Shown here piece after piece: positions 63,860 through 64,000 of a DNA stretch of 64,000 nucleotides. Location: contig VXAY01006712.1 of assembly GCA_013399855.1 (NCBI GenBank), positions 583,211 to 647,210 of the forward strand, given 5' to 3'. The notes below the pieces were generated by a model, which worked only from the letters and a program-made list of their open reading frames with translations, searched no databases and had not been told where the DNA came from. Numbering within the stretch: the stretch's first letter is position 1; the number at the start of each line of letters is the position of its first letter. Both the position numbers and the translations under genes were made by a program. This DNA comes from Oxyruncus cristatus (Eukaryota > Chordata > Aves > Passeriformes > Cotingidae).

Positions 63860-64000
63860 AAGGGATAAGAGGAAACAGACACAAGCTGAAACACAGGAAG
63901 TTTCCATCTGAATACAAGGAAAATCTTCTTTACTTTGAGGGTGTCTGAGCACTGGAACAGGCTGGATATTGCTTCTCTGGAGGTATACAAAACAACCTGC
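63860..64000 (+). mobile_element. CR1 LINE fragment, continues past window end
   Basis: Sense CR1: AGGGATAAGAGGAAACAGAC, then CAAGCTGAAACACAGGAAGT, TTCCATCTGAATACAAGGAA and AGCACTGGAACAGGCTGGAT, then GCTTCTCTGGAGGTATACAA, all C-terminal ORF2 blocks in the normal order. Its 3' end lies outside the window. It is 5'-truncated and frameshifted (for example at the extra T of GTTTCC), hence inactive. Confidence 0.92.

Overview
This window is vertebrate nuclear DNA, most probably from a bird. The evidence is a set of CR1 LINE fragments, mostly 5'-truncated, several ending in degenerate ATTCTATG-type termini; one retroviral-type LTR; otherwise sparse, AT-rich, mostly unique sequence; and several microsatellites. 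CR1 also occurs in crocodilians and turtles, so 'bird' is an inference from CR1 type, low repeat load and the solo LTR. I recognise no cellular protein-coding gene, tRNA, rRNA, snRNA or CRISPR array. Open frames are short (the longest is about 209 codons and is antisense to a CR1). In six frames of 64 kb, random sequence would give a few frames of about 150 codons, so frame length alone supports no gene. The window is best read as a gene desert or the inside of a very long intron.

Layout. 1-12.9 kb: mostly unique AT-rich DNA with small microsatellites, a 71-base assembly gap (6343-6413) and a strong 19-bp hairpin (7119-7192). 12.9-13.75 kb: a degraded antisense CR1 carrying an internal deletion. 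13.8-33.5 kb: a long stretch with no recognisable gene or large repeat, holding a few homopolymers, one 10-bp-stem hairpin and one Cys-rich frame behind an acceptor-like site. 33.5-35.7 kb: an old CR1-like remnant, an A/C-only low-complexity tract and a clear CR1 3' end. 35.7-48 kb: unique DNA with a GC-rich patch at 37.95-38.56 kb. 48.0-50.45 kb: a CR1 followed by one copy of an unclassified repeat of about 200 bp, whose second copy lies 1.47 kb downstream. 50.5-57.5 kb: unique DNA with a small CpG-rich patch at 55.1 kb.

The last 6.5 kb is the most repeat-dense part: CR1 fragments in both orientations, a solo LTR of about 575 bp with a 6-bp flanking direct repeat and an intact TATA box/poly(A) signal pair on the minus strand, and three pentanucleotide arrays (CCTTG, GGGAT/GGGTA, ATAGG). 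The ATAGG array has 43 perfect copies and abuts a single N.

No genes can be shown to work together here. The only transcription-related signals with good support are those inside the LTR. I found no convincing new biological system. The observations most worth checking are the two-copy repeat at 48.8/50.2 kb, the solo LTR, the strand-switching pentanucleotide cluster with G-quadruplex potential, and the CpG-rich patch at 55.1 kb.
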